Below, piece by piece: positions 44,215-55,448 of a stretch of 64,000 nt of DNA. Source of the stretch: Diploptera punctata (lineage: Eukaryota; Arthropoda; Insecta; Blattodea; Blaberidae). The position numbers and the translations under genes were made by a program. The DNA lies in assembly GCA_030220185.1 (NCBI GenBank), contig JASPKZ010004198.1:1797133-1861132 (forward strand). The letters are read 5' to 3'. Positions within the stretch are counted from its first letter, which is position 1. The number at the start of each line of letters is the position of its first letter. The notes beneath the pieces were generated by a model that was not told the origin of the DNA, did no database searches, and worked only from the letters and a program-made list of their open reading frames with translations.

Positions 44215-44272
44215 GTTTATATCCGGGCAACCATGAACTTACGTGTCCGATAGTGCCAGTGAGTTACTTATA

Positions 44273-44512
44273 TAATAACCCTTTGATTGGCAAAACACTT
44301 ATTTCTCATGCCAGTTATGTGGCGGACCGCACTGAAAACAAAATCACGCATGACAGTTTTTGTTAGGTTTATTGTGTAATTCGACACGCATTTAAGTTAT
44401 TACTACTGGTTCGTTTTCTTCTGTTTCATTAATAAAACTAAATAAATCGAACCAATTGAGGTACCCTACAGGATACATTGCCAATTAAAGGGTTAATTGA
44501 AAGACGTAATGG
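44273..44512. other. No feature recognised
   Basis: Mixed AT-rich DNA, possibly an old repeat (also loosely like 10920-11100 and 31370-31440). Confidence 0.4.
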
Positions 44513-45298
44513 TATCTTTACCTTGTCGTGGTGGAGTGCATTGCGTGCATAAATGATCCCCAAGAGCTATGCCGGCGGGTAGCATTGCTGCCGATAGGGT
44601 TACCCATGCCGGACTGGTCGAAGGTGAATACATTTAGATTTATTTAGCCTGGTGGATGTCAAGGCCATATGGCCTTCTCTTCATTCACCAGGACAAACAT
44701 ATGTTACATATAAACACAAAAAATTACAATAATAGTCATACTAAACAATTAATTATCTGTCAAATTGAATAATAATGAAAATAATGTCTAATAATACAAT
44801 AAAATTAAATGCAATTAAAATTAAATTAATGATAGAGTGAATACAGAAAGGAATAACAGCTCGAATCTACTGTAATAAAAAGAAAATAAAGAAAAAATAC
44901 AAAGAAAGGTGATATGCCAGACGAAAAAAAGTTCCTTGGTAGAAATAGTGACAATCCTTCACTGTGAAGATACAACCGTCAAGAAACATGGACATGGATT
45001 CCACTGGGTTAAAGTTTTCCGGATGTAAAATAGTCCCTCATTCGGTTCTCCGGGCGGATACTACTTCAGGGAATCCATGTATAGGGATGAAAGAGGTGCA
45101 TTGGAACTTCTTGTAAGAAAACCAGAGGGAAACCGCCCAGTTGTTAGACCAAGAATGAGGTGGGAGAATAACATATATGACTTGAGGGAAGTAGATTATA
45201 CAGGTGATGTTTGGAAAATATTAGCTCAGGATAGGGATGTATGGAGAAGTTATGTCCGTGCGGCCATGAACCTACGGGTTCGATGGTGCCAATGAATT
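44513..45298 (+). mobile_element. Internally deleted RTE element (5' UTR fused to 3' end)
   Basis: 44513-44628 and 44907-45075 look like a LINE 5' end (non-coding, CTTGTCGTGGTGGAG, GCCGGCGGGTAGCATT), then 45076-45298 is the RTE-A 3' end with an open 'RDERGALELLVRK' frame. All RT motifs are absent. LINE-G tail (44629-44906, minus) is inserted, with AAGGTGA on both sides. Confidence 0.65.
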
Positions 45299-45671
45299 AC
45301 AGTCACATTCAACCCAGGAAGTTGTGTGTTTGGAATGGGGAACTGTGTTGCCATTTTAACAGTAATTTCTTGAGAGAAATCCTTAAATAAAACTGAAATA
45401 TGCAACACAGCAGGTACAGAGTTGTAGGTTGTAGCCGTCCAAGCCACCCCCTCTTAAAGAAAAAAAAACAGTTACCACTTGTCTCTGAGCTCGTACGGAC
45501 CTGTACTATTCTGTGTGAAAGTGTCGACTCTTATATTTACTATAAAACTAGTTTGCTCTGTGTAAAAGGAAAACTATGTTTTTTAAATGTATAGTACATA
45601 GATTTAGAAAAAGTACTGCTAACCTTGCCCCTCCACCCCTCCCTAAACAAACAAATACCGTTATTATATGT
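45299..45671. other. No feature recognised
   Basis: No long frame with family similarity. Confidence 0.5.
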
Positions 45672-45830
45672 CCGTCGCCGTGGCGTAGTTGGTAGAGTCC
45701 CTACCTTCCACTCCGGCGACCCGGGTTCGATTCCCGGCGGGGTAGGGGATTTTTAATCTCCACCTTGGGTCTGGGTGTGTCTTGTCCTTGTGTCTATGTG
45801 TGAGAATAACAGAAAGTTATCAAAAAAGGT
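45672..45830 (+). mobile_element. tRNA-derived SINE, family U
   Basis: Head GTGGCGTAGTTGGTAGAG (A box) and GGGTTCGATTCCCGG (B box, 45722-45736), then a short body. The acceptor stem is not complementary enough for a working tRNA. Confidence 0.7.
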
Positions 45831-45954
45831 AAAACAAGAAGAAAAACAGTCTAAACGAAAAGAGGGGGGGGATGAGTTTGGCAACATCTACCCTCTGTAC
45901 GTACGGGAACACTGGCATAGCCCATAAGGTCTGTAATAACTTCCTGGGTTGAAT

Positions 45955-46822
45955 TAGAGTGGAGTTAGTGATGGTTTGAGGAAAGTAGATAATAGAGGAG
46001 AAGATCGAAAAAAAGCTCAGGATTGAGACATAAGGAGAGTTTATGTCCGTGAACCTACGTGTTACTTCTATATTAATTGAAATACGTAAAGAGACATGCA
46101 TCTGAAATTGGCTACAAGACATAAGGCCGTCTTATTTTGGCAGAGATTTCACGGAACATTAAAATAAACTGCATGTCATAGTTGAACTAAATGGTAGCCA
46201 GTGGAGAGAGAGAGAAGCTTCTAGCAGGGTCGCTCTCTGAGACTAATTACAAACTTATGGCTGGGCTAGAACTCGAGCTGAAGTGCTTTTAGGTCCAGAA
46301 GTCTGAACATTGAAACAGTTCATGTTACGAGACCACCACGAGAAACTTACTAATGATCCTCTGTTGTAAAGATGGAAATGTACCACCTCTTCCCCTCAGT
46401 CCCTGCCCGCTCTCTCTCTGCAAGCTTTTAGCTACTGCTAGATTACTACAGAGGGAGGGGGGGGGAAACTTTGATGATTTTTCTTAGCTTCAACAGGTTC
46501 TAGGAATAGCGTGGAACATCGTCTAAGCTTAATCATGGCGAAACTCTGCCAGTATCTAGCAGATACAAGGCACACAGTCTATGACCCACAGAGGCATGGA
46601 ATCAACAGATAAGAGGAAATTCGACCTCTCTTGTTATCTGCACGGCCCAGCGTAAATTATACTCGAGTTTTACTACTTTATGCAGATTTTTAACGTCTTT
46701 TTTTACGTCAGTTGTCAGATACGTGTCACAAGGGAATTTTATTTCGATACTACAGGGTGAAAATAATGTAATAATAATAATAATATTGATAATATTAACA
46801 ATAATAATTTTTATATACACAT
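45955..46822 (+). other. RTE-A 3' scrap then unassigned DNA
   Basis: 45960-46070 keeps GAGGAAAGTAGATAATAGAG and TTTATGTCCGTGAACC of RTE-A. The rest, to 46822, shows nothing recognisable. Confidence 0.5.
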
Positions 46823-47012
46823 TTTTTATGTTTACACATATTTCAGTGCCTAAAGTTTTATTTTCTCCACTCGTCTCTATCCATCTACTCCATGCCCTCC
46901 AGTCCTCTTGTTCTCATTTCAGTTCTTCTTGCTTGCATCCACGAGTTTCGAGGTCTTCCTTTCCTTCTTCTTCCAAGTAGACACCATTCCAATGTTTTTC
47001 TGGGTAACCCTT
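46823..47012 (-). mobile_element. RTE-I 3' fragment
   Basis: Same family as 28860-29100 (CATCCACGAGTTTCGAGGTC in both). Confidence 0.75.
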
Positions 47013-47036
47013 TTATTTAATAATAATGATAATAAT

Positions 47037-47378
47037 CCATCCATAGTAATTCTGCCCGAAGGCAGGTCCTTCACTGCAATCATAGCATTTTCATGCTATG
47101 CTTGCAGCTTTACTAGAGAATTGTGTAGGTGTGGTAGCTTCCCGTTGCTTTCCACACCGGTGAAGGATGATGATGATAATGGTAATGATGATAATGATAA
47201 GGATGATGGCCATTTGATTTCGGGGACCGTTTGGGCCTTAAAGTTTTCCTGACATTTGTCTTACAGGTGAGGAAAACACCGATAAAAACCTCACCCAGAA
47301 AACTGCCCCGACCGGGGATCGAACCCGGGCCCGCTGCGTGACAAGGCAGCACGCTACCTCGAGACCACAGCGGTGGAC
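47037..47378 (-). mobile_element. SINE S, copy 5 (full length)
   Basis: 3' block at 47037-47100, B box GATCGAACCCGGG (inverse) at about 47318, head end at 47378. In a (TAA)n-rich target. Confidence 0.92.
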
Positions 47379-47388
47379 TATGATGATG

Positions 47389-47421
<33 letters not shown>

Positions 47422-47454
47422 TAATACTAATTATAATAGTAGTAATAATAATAA

Positions 47455-47792
47455 ACATATGCTTGATTCTGTAAATGAAAACTGTTATGTATTACTGGAA
47501 CTTTTCTAGTTCGAACTTCTCCCCCCCCCCCAAAAAAAAGGTTAAATTGAAAATATGTAAAACTATTATTCTCTCAGTTATATTATATGGATTCGAAACA
47601 GACTTTTGCTTCATGGATGGAGAAAGGATTGGACGTATTTGAGAATAAAGTTCTTACGGATATTAGGAATATTTTTGGTCCGAAGAGAGATGAGCAGACA
47701 GGCGAATGGAGATGTTGCACCACGTGTTCTAATTTAATTATAAATTCGTTATGGGACCAAGATACATATTTACGATAATAATAATAATAAAG

Positions 47793-47832
<40 letters not shown>

Positions 47833-48316
47833 CTTACTTACTTACTCACTGGCACTATCGAACCCGTAGGTTCATGGCCGCACGGACATAAGCCCTCCAT
47901 ACATCCCTATCCTGTGCTAATGTTTTCCAATCATTCCCTGTATAATCTACTTCCCTCAAATCATAGTTAATGTTGTTCTCCCTCCTCATTCTTGGTCTAC
48001 CAACTGGGCGTTTTCCTTCTGGCTTTCCTACAAGAAGTTTCCATGCACGCCTTTCATTCCCCATACGCGCAACATGTCCTGCCTATCGCAGTCTACGGGA
48101 CTTAACTGTTCTTATTATATCTGGCCTCCTATAAAGACCATGTAGTTCATTGTTATGTAGTCTTCTCCATTCACCTGTCTGTTCATCTCTCTTTGGTGCA
48201 AAAATTTTCCTAAGAGCTTTATTCTCAAATACTCGTAATCTCCTTTCCTCCCTTAAAGTAAGAGTCCATGTTTCGCACCCATATAATATAACTGGTAGAA
48301 TAATAGTTTTATATAT
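47455..48316. mobile_element. Two RTE-A copies in opposite orientation
   Basis: 47455-47735 (+): eroded middle part ('VFENKVL', 'FGPKRDEQTGEW'). 47827-48316 (-): clean 3' part, open frame 48064-47855 ('RRAWKLLVGKPEGKRPVGRP'). A (TAA)n tract separates them. Confidence 0.85.
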
Positions 48317-48317
48317 A

Positions 48318-48456
48318 ATAATAATAATAATAATAATGTTTTATTTATTCTGGCAGAGTTAAGGCCTTCTCTTCCACTCAACAAGCACAAATACAAATAA
48401 ATTAATATAATTGAATTGTAAAAAAGACAACATATATAGATATATGTGTACACAAA
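48318..48456 (-). mobile_element. LINE-G-like tail
   Basis: GGCAGAGTTAAGGCCTTCTC block with (TAA)n tail on the plus-strand left side; same tail as 35390-35480. Confidence 0.7.
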
Positions 48457-48688
48457 CGGTGTGATTCAAAAAGTTGCACACCAATTTCAAGAGTTTATAA
48501 AGGGATCGAAATACAACTTTTGATTAGTAACTCACCGTCTGTAAAGTAATCCAGGGTTAGTACAAGCCTAGGAATGTCAGGATGGACAAGGAATTATTTT
48601 GTGCACACACTTAAACAAATTTAAATTTATTCACCAATTTGGTTTTACAAAGCTAGGTGTTCAAAATGCCTACCACTACATTGAATAT

Positions 48689-49020
48689 GTGTCCACCGCT
48701 GTGATCTCGAGGTAGCGTGCTGCCTTGTCACGCAGCGGGCCCGGATTCGATCCCCGGTCGGGGCAGTTTTTCTGGGTGAGGTTTTTATCGGGGTTTTTCC
48801 TCACCTGTAAGACAAATGTCAGGAAAACTTTAAGGCCCAAACGATCCCCGAAATCATATGGCCATCATCTTCATCATCATCACCATCATCCTTCACCGGT
48901 GTGGAAAGCAACGGGAAGCTAGCACATCTACACAATTCCCTAGTAAAGCTGCAAGCGTAGCATGAAAATGCTATGATTGCAGTGAAGGACCTGCCTTCGG
49001 GCAGAATTACTATGGATGGG
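48689..49020 (+). mobile_element. SINE S, copy 6, with 11-bp TSD
   Basis: ACATTGAATAT at 48678-48688 and 49021-49031. Inserted in the transposase 3' part. Confidence 0.92.
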
Positions 49021-49031
49021 ACATTGAATAT

Positions 49032-50368
49032 AAAAAGTTCTGGCGCACTCTACCAACTACATCCCGTACCTCACGAACCTCATCAGATGCTGCAAGTATT
49101 CGGGCGAGAAGTTCTTATTGGTTGGGAATTGGTGTCTCGTATACGCCGTAGCCGAGCGGTTAAGGTAGGAAGCCTTGGTGCAGAGCTACGGGACTTGCGC
49201 TGGTTCGAGTCTCCATGGGAGAAGAAATTTTCTCATGGTATTTCGGCCAGTATGGGACCGGTGCCCACCCAGCATCGTGAGGCAATTGGGTAGCTACAAT
49301 AAGTAGCGGCTCCAGGTTGAGGAACCAGCTATAACGGCTGGGGGACTCGACATGCTAACCACATGTCACCCCTACACTGGCTGTTGATCATCTACCTCTG
49401 TGATTGACACATGTGGATGTGAAGGGCCAGCAGCCGGCTGGTAAAAGGGCAACCGCTGAAAAGTGGAAAGACCCTCAATCGGTATACGAGACTTTTGTTA
49501 TACCCCCAGAAGAAAATAACAACAGGCGTCAGATCAGAAGAGCGAGTTGGCCATGCAATTGGACTTTCCCTTCCGATCCAACGCCCGGGATAAGTGTCTT
49601 TGAGTAAGTTACGCACTTGAAGAGTGAAGTGTGCTGATACTCCATCTAGTTGCATCCACATCCAATGACGCACGATAAATGGTACGTCCTCTAACAGTTC
49701 TGGAAGAACTTCTTATACGAAGACCTTGCGCATTACTCCGTTGAAGGTTGCTAGCAGGAGGTACGATCCGATTATGTGATCAACAATACCGGCCCATATA
49801 TTCACTGAAAACCCATGTTGGTGGTGGCGTTAGAATGCAGCGTGGGGATTGTGCTGCGTCGAAACATGGCTGTTACGACAATTAAAGAACCCATTTCTGG
49901 TGAACTGTCCATCTGTGAACAAAACGTTGCTTAAAAACTTGGGCTCATTCCCACAATAGTCAACAATCCATTCACATAATTGAAGTCGTCGTGGGAAAAT
50001 ATATCAACTCAAACCATGAACTTTCTGTGGATTATATGGGTGCAGCTGGTTGTCATGAAGGACACACCAATCACTACTTTGGGAAATTCATAAGGTATGA
50101 GCGATGGCACGCATGTTGTTCCATGTGAACAAGTACTTCCTCTTCCATAGCGACTGTTCGAGTCGGACATGGCCGGCGTACATGATGCAATGAACGCAAG
50201 GAACCTGTCTCCCCGAGTCGGTGGTGAAAGTTTTGAAAAGTTCGCGGTTGTGGTTTGACGCCTGTTCGGATATTGCGCGCTGTACAGGCGTTGAGCTTCG
50301 CGTTCATTAGCATACGCTTTTCCACACTTGAAAAGCATATCTCGAAGTTCTGACAATGTGTATTCCAT
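49032..50368 (-). pseudogene. Transposase of the DDE transposon, inactive
   Basis: N-terminus (50368-50200): 'YTLSELRDMLFKCGKAYANE' and 'YPNRR', an insect-transposon helix-turn-helix type. After a frameshift: 'HRLGETGSLRS'. Core (49673-49480): 'QLDGVSAHF' keeps the second acidic residue, and 'SSDLTPVVIFFWGY' has lost the third catalytic Asp (usual form LTPLDFF). C-terminus 49032-49138 ('ELLARILAASDEVREV') is cut off by SINE T. Tc1/mariner-like fold is likely. Confidence 0.82.
49139..49498 (+). mobile_element. tRNA-derived SINE, family T, copy 1
   Basis: Head GCCGTAGCCGAGCGGTTAAG and GGTTCGAGTC, body, (AATCG)-type end. Short TSD GTATACG (49139-49145, 49492-49498). Other copies: 55449-55790 and 62117-62465. 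Confidence 0.88.
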
Positions 50369-50770
50369 TTTAAAAAAATCACAAACGCAGCTACCTTCAT
50401 GTAATGCTGTAGTGGACCTTTACAATACATTGAAGATACCGTACTGAAATGAAAACAACCTAGAGAGCGCAAGAATGATTATCAGATGTGAACAGAGGAG
50501 TACTCAAGTACTGTACTGCACTGGAGGATATGACGTCTCTATAAATGCATACAGTCATACAGTAGTGCATCGAACCCAGTGCCTCTCTGAAAAGTAAACA
50601 TAGATTCGCATTATAGTTCCTGACTTTCTCAGGCTTGTACTGACGCAGGATTATTTTCCAGATTATAAGTTACTTACCAAAAGTTGTATTTCGACCCTGC
50701 TATAAGCTCATGAAATGTGTGCGCAATCTTTTGAATCACTCTGTATATGCATATATATATATATATATAT

Positions 50771-51728
50771 GTATAGTAGATTCGAGCTGTTATTCCTTTG
50801 AGTATACATCCTTCCATTAGTTTAATTTTAATCAATTTAATTTTATTGTATTATTAGACATTATTTTCATTATTGTTCAGTTTGAGAGACTATTTAACTC
50901 ATGCCCCAAATGGGAGTCGATGACCAATCACATTTCAATGATTTTTTATTTGCAACCAATCACAGTCGTGTTTCGCCTAGAATTTACCAACTAAAGTTCA
51001 TCATAATAAAGAAAGCACCTCCTTTTTAACATTCTGGATAGATCATTGCATTATTTTGCAGTGACTGACTTTCTAAGAAATATGGCTACCAGTTTGTATA
51101 TGTAGTACATGAATGTCAACACGTAGCGCTTGCGGGAGTTAATATAAACATATTTGTAGCAATTGATTATACCACCAAAAAAAGAAACCACTGTTTGCAC
51201 TTTCTTAATATATTTTCTCCCACGTAATAACATTCCAGAAAAATATAACTGTCATAGGACATCAGAAATGAATTAATATACAGTTTGATGAGTTTCATTT
51301 TTTCTCCACTAGAGTGCATTCTTACAATATTGCGTTCCTTTGGCAATAAATAATATGATCTGGTTGCAGTGATGAACAAAAGAAGCAGATGAAGCGCACC
51401 ATTCGTTTCTCATTTATTTTCAAATATCGCCGTTTACAATAAACATTTTAAAATAACTATATTTAAACAATGATTTGTGAGTAAACAGCTTAATTTTATT
51501 CGTTAAATAGTCCTAACAAATCAAATTCCTCACTTCGTGAGTTGTGAATTTATCGATAATTTGGAAATCACTCGTGGCATTACTTATGATAAATTAATTG
51601 TTTAGTATGTACTATTAATTTATTTTTTTGTATTTATATGTAACATATGTTTGTCTCGGTGAGTGGAAGAGAAGGCAGCATGGCCTTAACTCCACCAGGC
51701 TAAATAAATCTATTCTATTCTATTTTAC
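50771..51728 (+). mobile_element. LINE-G tail split by element E
   Basis: 50771-50885 and 51588-51728 are one LINE-G 3' end ((ATTCT)n at 51710-51728). Element E copy 5 (50886-51587, minus) sits at almost the same tail position where PLE-2 entered at 23361. Confidence 0.85.
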
Positions 51729-51734
51729 ATACAT

Positions 51735-52350
51735 TAGATAATTTCTTCTTCTTCTACTTCATGAAATTAGGCCTTTTAACCTGTTTTCACATCAAGTGGG
51801 ATTTATTGAATCTTCCCATCTAGTAAGTGGGCGTCCAACACTTCTATGTCCTATTGATTTGTACTTTAATAACAGCTAGGGAATTCTATCTGTAGGCATT
51901 CTTTTAACATGTTCAAATCAGTTGTTTCTCATATTGTCAATTCTATTTGTCAAATTAAAAATATTTAAGTTTTTTCTGTCCACCGCTGTGGTCTCGAGGT
52001 AGCGTGCTGCCTTTTCACAAAGCGGGCTCGATTCAATCCCCGGTCGGGGCAGTTTTTCTGGGTGAGGTTTTTATCAGTGTTTTTCCTCACCTGTAAGACA
52101 AATGTCAGGAAACCTTTAAGGACCAAACGGTCCCCGAAATCATATGGCCATCATCATCATCATTATCATTATCACCATCCTTATAATGAAAAATGCTATT
52201 ATTGCATGAAGGACCTGCCTTCGGGCAGAATTAATATGGTTGGAAATCTTTTCTAATATCTTCATTTCTTTTACTGTCCAAAATTGTTACACCTGCTACT
52301 GAACGTAACAAATTCAATTTATAGAGATTTGTATTTATATTAATTTCTAA
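51735..52350 (-). mobile_element. RTE-H-like LINE end split by SINE S
   Basis: 51735-51975 ('HRSVGRPLTRWED') and 52246-52350 ('LLRSVAGVTILDSKRNEDIR') belong to one LINE. SINE S copy 7 (about 51976-52243) lies between and lacks part of its middle. Confidence 0.72.
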
Positions 52351-52351
52351 G

Positions 52352-52527
52352 TGATTCTGGGCTACGTGGCCGTGGTCAATTATTGTGTTCCTATCAGACA
52401 TTTCTCCCTCAACCAGGAAACAACATCTAGAAGTACTCGCCAACTGAAGATGCCCTCTGCAGTTGAGGGAGAAACGTCTGGTAGGAACACCAGTAATGAA
52501 CCACGGCCACATAGCCCGGAATCATTT
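52352..52527. repeat. Foldback with hammerhead-like core at the tip
   Basis: Arms of about 62 bp: TGATTCTGGGCTACGTGGCC (52352) against GGCCACATAGCCCGGAATCA (52508). The 50-bp tip contains a CUGAAGA...GAAA motif. Same plan as 43966-44198. Confidence 0.8.
52438..52485 (+). ncRNA. Hammerhead-ribozyme-like motif, intact core
   Basis: CUGAAGA (52444-52450), extra U, stem II CCCUC/GAGGG with a G-A mismatch at its base, GAAA (52471-52474), CG, UC. Stem I CCA/UGG with one bulged A. Confidence 0.5.
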
Positions 52528-52532
52528 AATAC

Positions 52533-52867
52533 TACCTTGAAATTATTCACAAAGAAGCGTTGTGATGTACTAACGCGGTGTCCAAAAAAATATCTGCCGT
52601 TTTTAACTGCAAGTCAATAAAAATCTAGCTCCAAAATCTCATTTTAATTACAGGGAAGTATACGACTCCTCAATACCTGCCGTCAACTCTGCACCCGCCT
52701 CTCTTCCCTGCGCTGTAAAGTCATTATCTACTCATATTAATTTGCCATTGCAAGATTATGGCTTCTATTTCTCTGCCTTGCAATTAAAAATGGCAGATAC
52801 TTTTTTGAACACGGCCTTGGTACATCACAACGCTTATTTGAGAGAAATTTCAAGATGGGTTTTGGCC
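52533..52867. mobile_element. Foldback/MITE candidate with ~80-bp arms
   Basis: AAGCGTTGTGATGTAC (52556) is inverted as GTACATCACAACGCTT (52830), and AAATATCTGCCGTTTTTAA mirrors TTAAAAATGGCAGATACTT. About 160 bp in the centre. Non-coding. Confidence 0.75.
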
Positions 52868-53033
52868 TGCATTTGTTGACAGTTCTCTTGTCAGATCGAA
52901 ACATTAAATCATTCGCCTCAAAAGACGAAGTAGACTCGCCGGCAGTTAAATGACCTTCAACTCAGAAGACGAGATACACTCGCTTAACTCTGCTGTTATA
53001 TATTTTGCAATAACTCTGCCAGAATAAACAAAA

Positions 53034-53076
<43 letters not shown>

Positions 53077-53099
53077 TTCCCCCACTCTTTTTTAATATA

Positions 53100-53895
53100 T
53101 ATATCGACGACATTATGAAACAATGGAAAATTATAATGGACAAAGGCCTTAGACTGAATAATAACTCAAGTATTAATAACTTACTTTTCGCCGATGATTT
53201 GGTCTTACTACACCATGATGAAGATCTGTTACAATTGACTGCTTACAAACTAAATGCAATATGTAGCGATTATAATTTTACAATTTCAATAAGTAAAACA
53301 AAATTAATGGCATTTTGTGGAAGAAATATTCTGCGTGCAAAAATAGTAATTAGAGACGAAATTATTGAACAAGTATCCCACTTTAAATATTTAGGATGTG
53401 ACATCAGCTATGGGTATGATAAAGATATTGAACACAAAACACATCAGTTTCAAGCTATTTGTGGTACAATAAATAGAACATTGAATAATGAAGCCCATAA
53501 ACAAACAAAATTAAAATTTTATAAAACAATGGCTGTCCCTGTCCTTTTGTATGGGAGTGGATCTTGGATTACCACTACCAAACAAGAAAGTAAAATCCAA
53601 GCAGCCGAGATGAAATTTTTAAGAAGAGTAAAAGGCTGCACTAGAATGGACCAGATAAGAAACGAGGATATCCGTGAAGAACTGCAAATCTACTCCATAA
53701 AAGAAAATATATTTAACAACAAGATACGGTGGAAAGAACATGTAGAAAGAATGGAAGAAAGTAGATTACCAAATAAAATCTTCCATTATTTTCCAAGAGG
53801 AAGAAGAGATGTCGGACGTCCTCGGAAGAGATGGTCTTAGATCTATTAGTGAAGACGGAGTAGGCAACTCTTGCCTAAACCAGGAAGTGAAGATG
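53100..53895 (+). mobile_element. RTE-B LINE, long open RT frame
   Basis: Open frame 53115-53840 (241 codons) with FADD at residues 25-28, 'SHFKYLGCDISYG', 'AVPVLLYGSGSW', 'KMKFLRR'-type and 'GRRDVGRPRKRW'. Best preserved RTE-B here. RT motifs upstream of C are missing, so still 5'-truncated. 3' end AAGTGAAGATGAAG. Confidence 0.88.
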
Positions 53896-53917
53896 AAGAT
53901 TATTATTTTTACATCCA

Positions 53918-54190
53918 ATCGGCCGCGGTGGACTAGTGGTTATGCTCTTTGCTTCTGGTCCCGAGGGTTCCGGGTTCAAACCCGGCCGGGGTCAATGGAT
54001 TTTTTAGGACGGAAAAATCCAAGGAGCAAGTCCTCCGGGAGGGACTTTAAGCCGTGGGTCCCGAGTCTGAAGATTTTCAGGCTGGTAATAAATCCTTATA
54101 CCTGAAGGAAAGACCTCTAAGCAAAATTTACAGAATTTTCCCCTCCTAGGTTTCCTAGATGTCAGTATGAGGCGAAACGCTGACCACGGA
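53918..54190 (+). mobile_element. tRNA-derived SINE, family W
   Basis: Head GGTGGACTAGTGGTTATGC and GGGTTCAAACCCGGCC, then a ~190-bp body. Inserted just after the RTE-B tail. Single copy here. Confidence 0.72.
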
Positions 54191-55052
54191 CCACTTAAAT
54201 TACATCTATACGAAAACAAATGTAACTAAATTAATATGGTTCAAATTCTTCCCTATAGGGGGAGAGCGCCTAAAATCTCTCTTAAGGGAAAACATGGGCT
54301 TACAAGATTACAAGAAGATTTTTACATCCCTTGACAGGGTAATCTTTTGTTAACATTTATGAGTAGTAGAGGAATGTGTTTTTGCCTTCATCCTTATTGT
54401 GATCTCAAGTACCGTTATATTTTGTTTGTTTTGAATGTCTGACAATATGCAATATAATTTACGGTAACTTAAATCCGGTTTCTGGGGAAATGCTTTGCAC
54501 ATTTAAACCTGAAGCGAAAGGGTTAATTTAGGATGACCCTGTGTTTTGCCGCGAAAGCAGTAAGTTATAGGAAACGTATTTGCACTCATACTGACACGTG
54601 TAATGTGGGTCCGAGTGTAATTTGTGTATCCCAATAGATGCAATAATACTTGTGCTTCGTTCTTATCAACATCAGCGATAAGGCGAATGTAAGTGGGACC
54701 AATAATTCCGTTACGGTGTGTGCTACAGAGATGCCTATCTCAAGCCAGTTGAATAATTATTATCTGCTATCCTTATTCCTCGTGTGTTCTGCTGGGACAG
54801 TTTGAGGGGCGGGGGTGCAGACGCCCCGGAGCTGGAGCTGGCGCTGGGTTTTGTCTTCTTATTGCATTAACCACGTAACGTGCTCAGTGCCTTTACTGCA
54901 AGAAATTCCACGTATAGTCTGTTCAAAATCTCTATGTGATTCTACGTCTTATTCCCTTGGCAATTTATAACGAAACCTCTTTCATTTTCACCAATGCATT
55001 TGCTAGAACTCGGTCATGTTTGTGTGTAAGGGCAACGACGTTATCCTGTCGT
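54191..55052. other. No feature recognised
   Basis: Contains a short GC-rich patch at 54800-54850. No coding frame with similarity. Confidence 0.55.
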
Positions 55053-55433
55053 CAGAGAGTGGATACATCCATCCATAGTAATTCTGCCCGAAGGCAGGTC
55101 CTTCACTGCAATCATAGCATTTTCATGCTATGCTTGCAGCTTTACTAGGGAATTGTGTAGGTGTGGTAGCTTCCCGTTTTTTTCCACACCTGTGAAGGAT
55201 GATGATGATGATAATGATGATAATGGTAATGATAAGGATGATGATGATGGCCATATGATTTCGGGGACCGTTTGGGCCTTAAAGTTTTCCTGACATTTGT
55301 CTTGCAGGTGAGGAAAACCCACGATAAAAACCTCACTCAGAAAAACTGCCCCGACCGGGGATCGAACCCGGGCCCGCTGCGTGGCAAGGCAGCACGCTAC
55401 CTCGAGACCACAGCGGTGGACAGAGAGTGGATA
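55053..55433 (-). mobile_element. SINE S, copy 8, with 13-bp TSD
   Basis: CAGAGAGTGGATA at 55053-55065 and 55421-55433. Full length, minus strand. Confidence 0.93.
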
Positions 55434-55448
55434 ATAATAATAATAATC

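Larger units (their letters stand above)
41905..44272 (+). mobile_element. RTE-A copy split by four insertions
   Basis: Pieces 41905-42354, 42804-42848, about 42985-43120, 43884-43965 and 44199-44272 line up in order on the RTE-A consensus. Inserted: element E (42355-42803), ~135 bp of unknown AT-rich DNA (42849-42984), LINE-F (43121-43883) and a PLE foldback (43966-44198). Confidence 0.85.
48457..50743 (-). mobile_element. DDE transposon with long TIRs, carrying two SINEs
   Basis: Inverted ends: GGTGTGATTCAAAAAGTTGC at 48458 and the inverse of AGAGTGATTCAAAAGATTGC ending 50742, similar for more than 100 bp (TACAACTTTTG, CAGTACAAGCCT in both). The transposase gene on the minus strand is broken. 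Contains SINE S (48689-49020, TSD ACATTGAATAT) and SINE T (49145-49491, GTATACG). Confidence 0.85.

Noticed and set aside
45400..45594. 64-codon frame upstream of SINE U
   Set aside because: No family similarity; length expected by chance.
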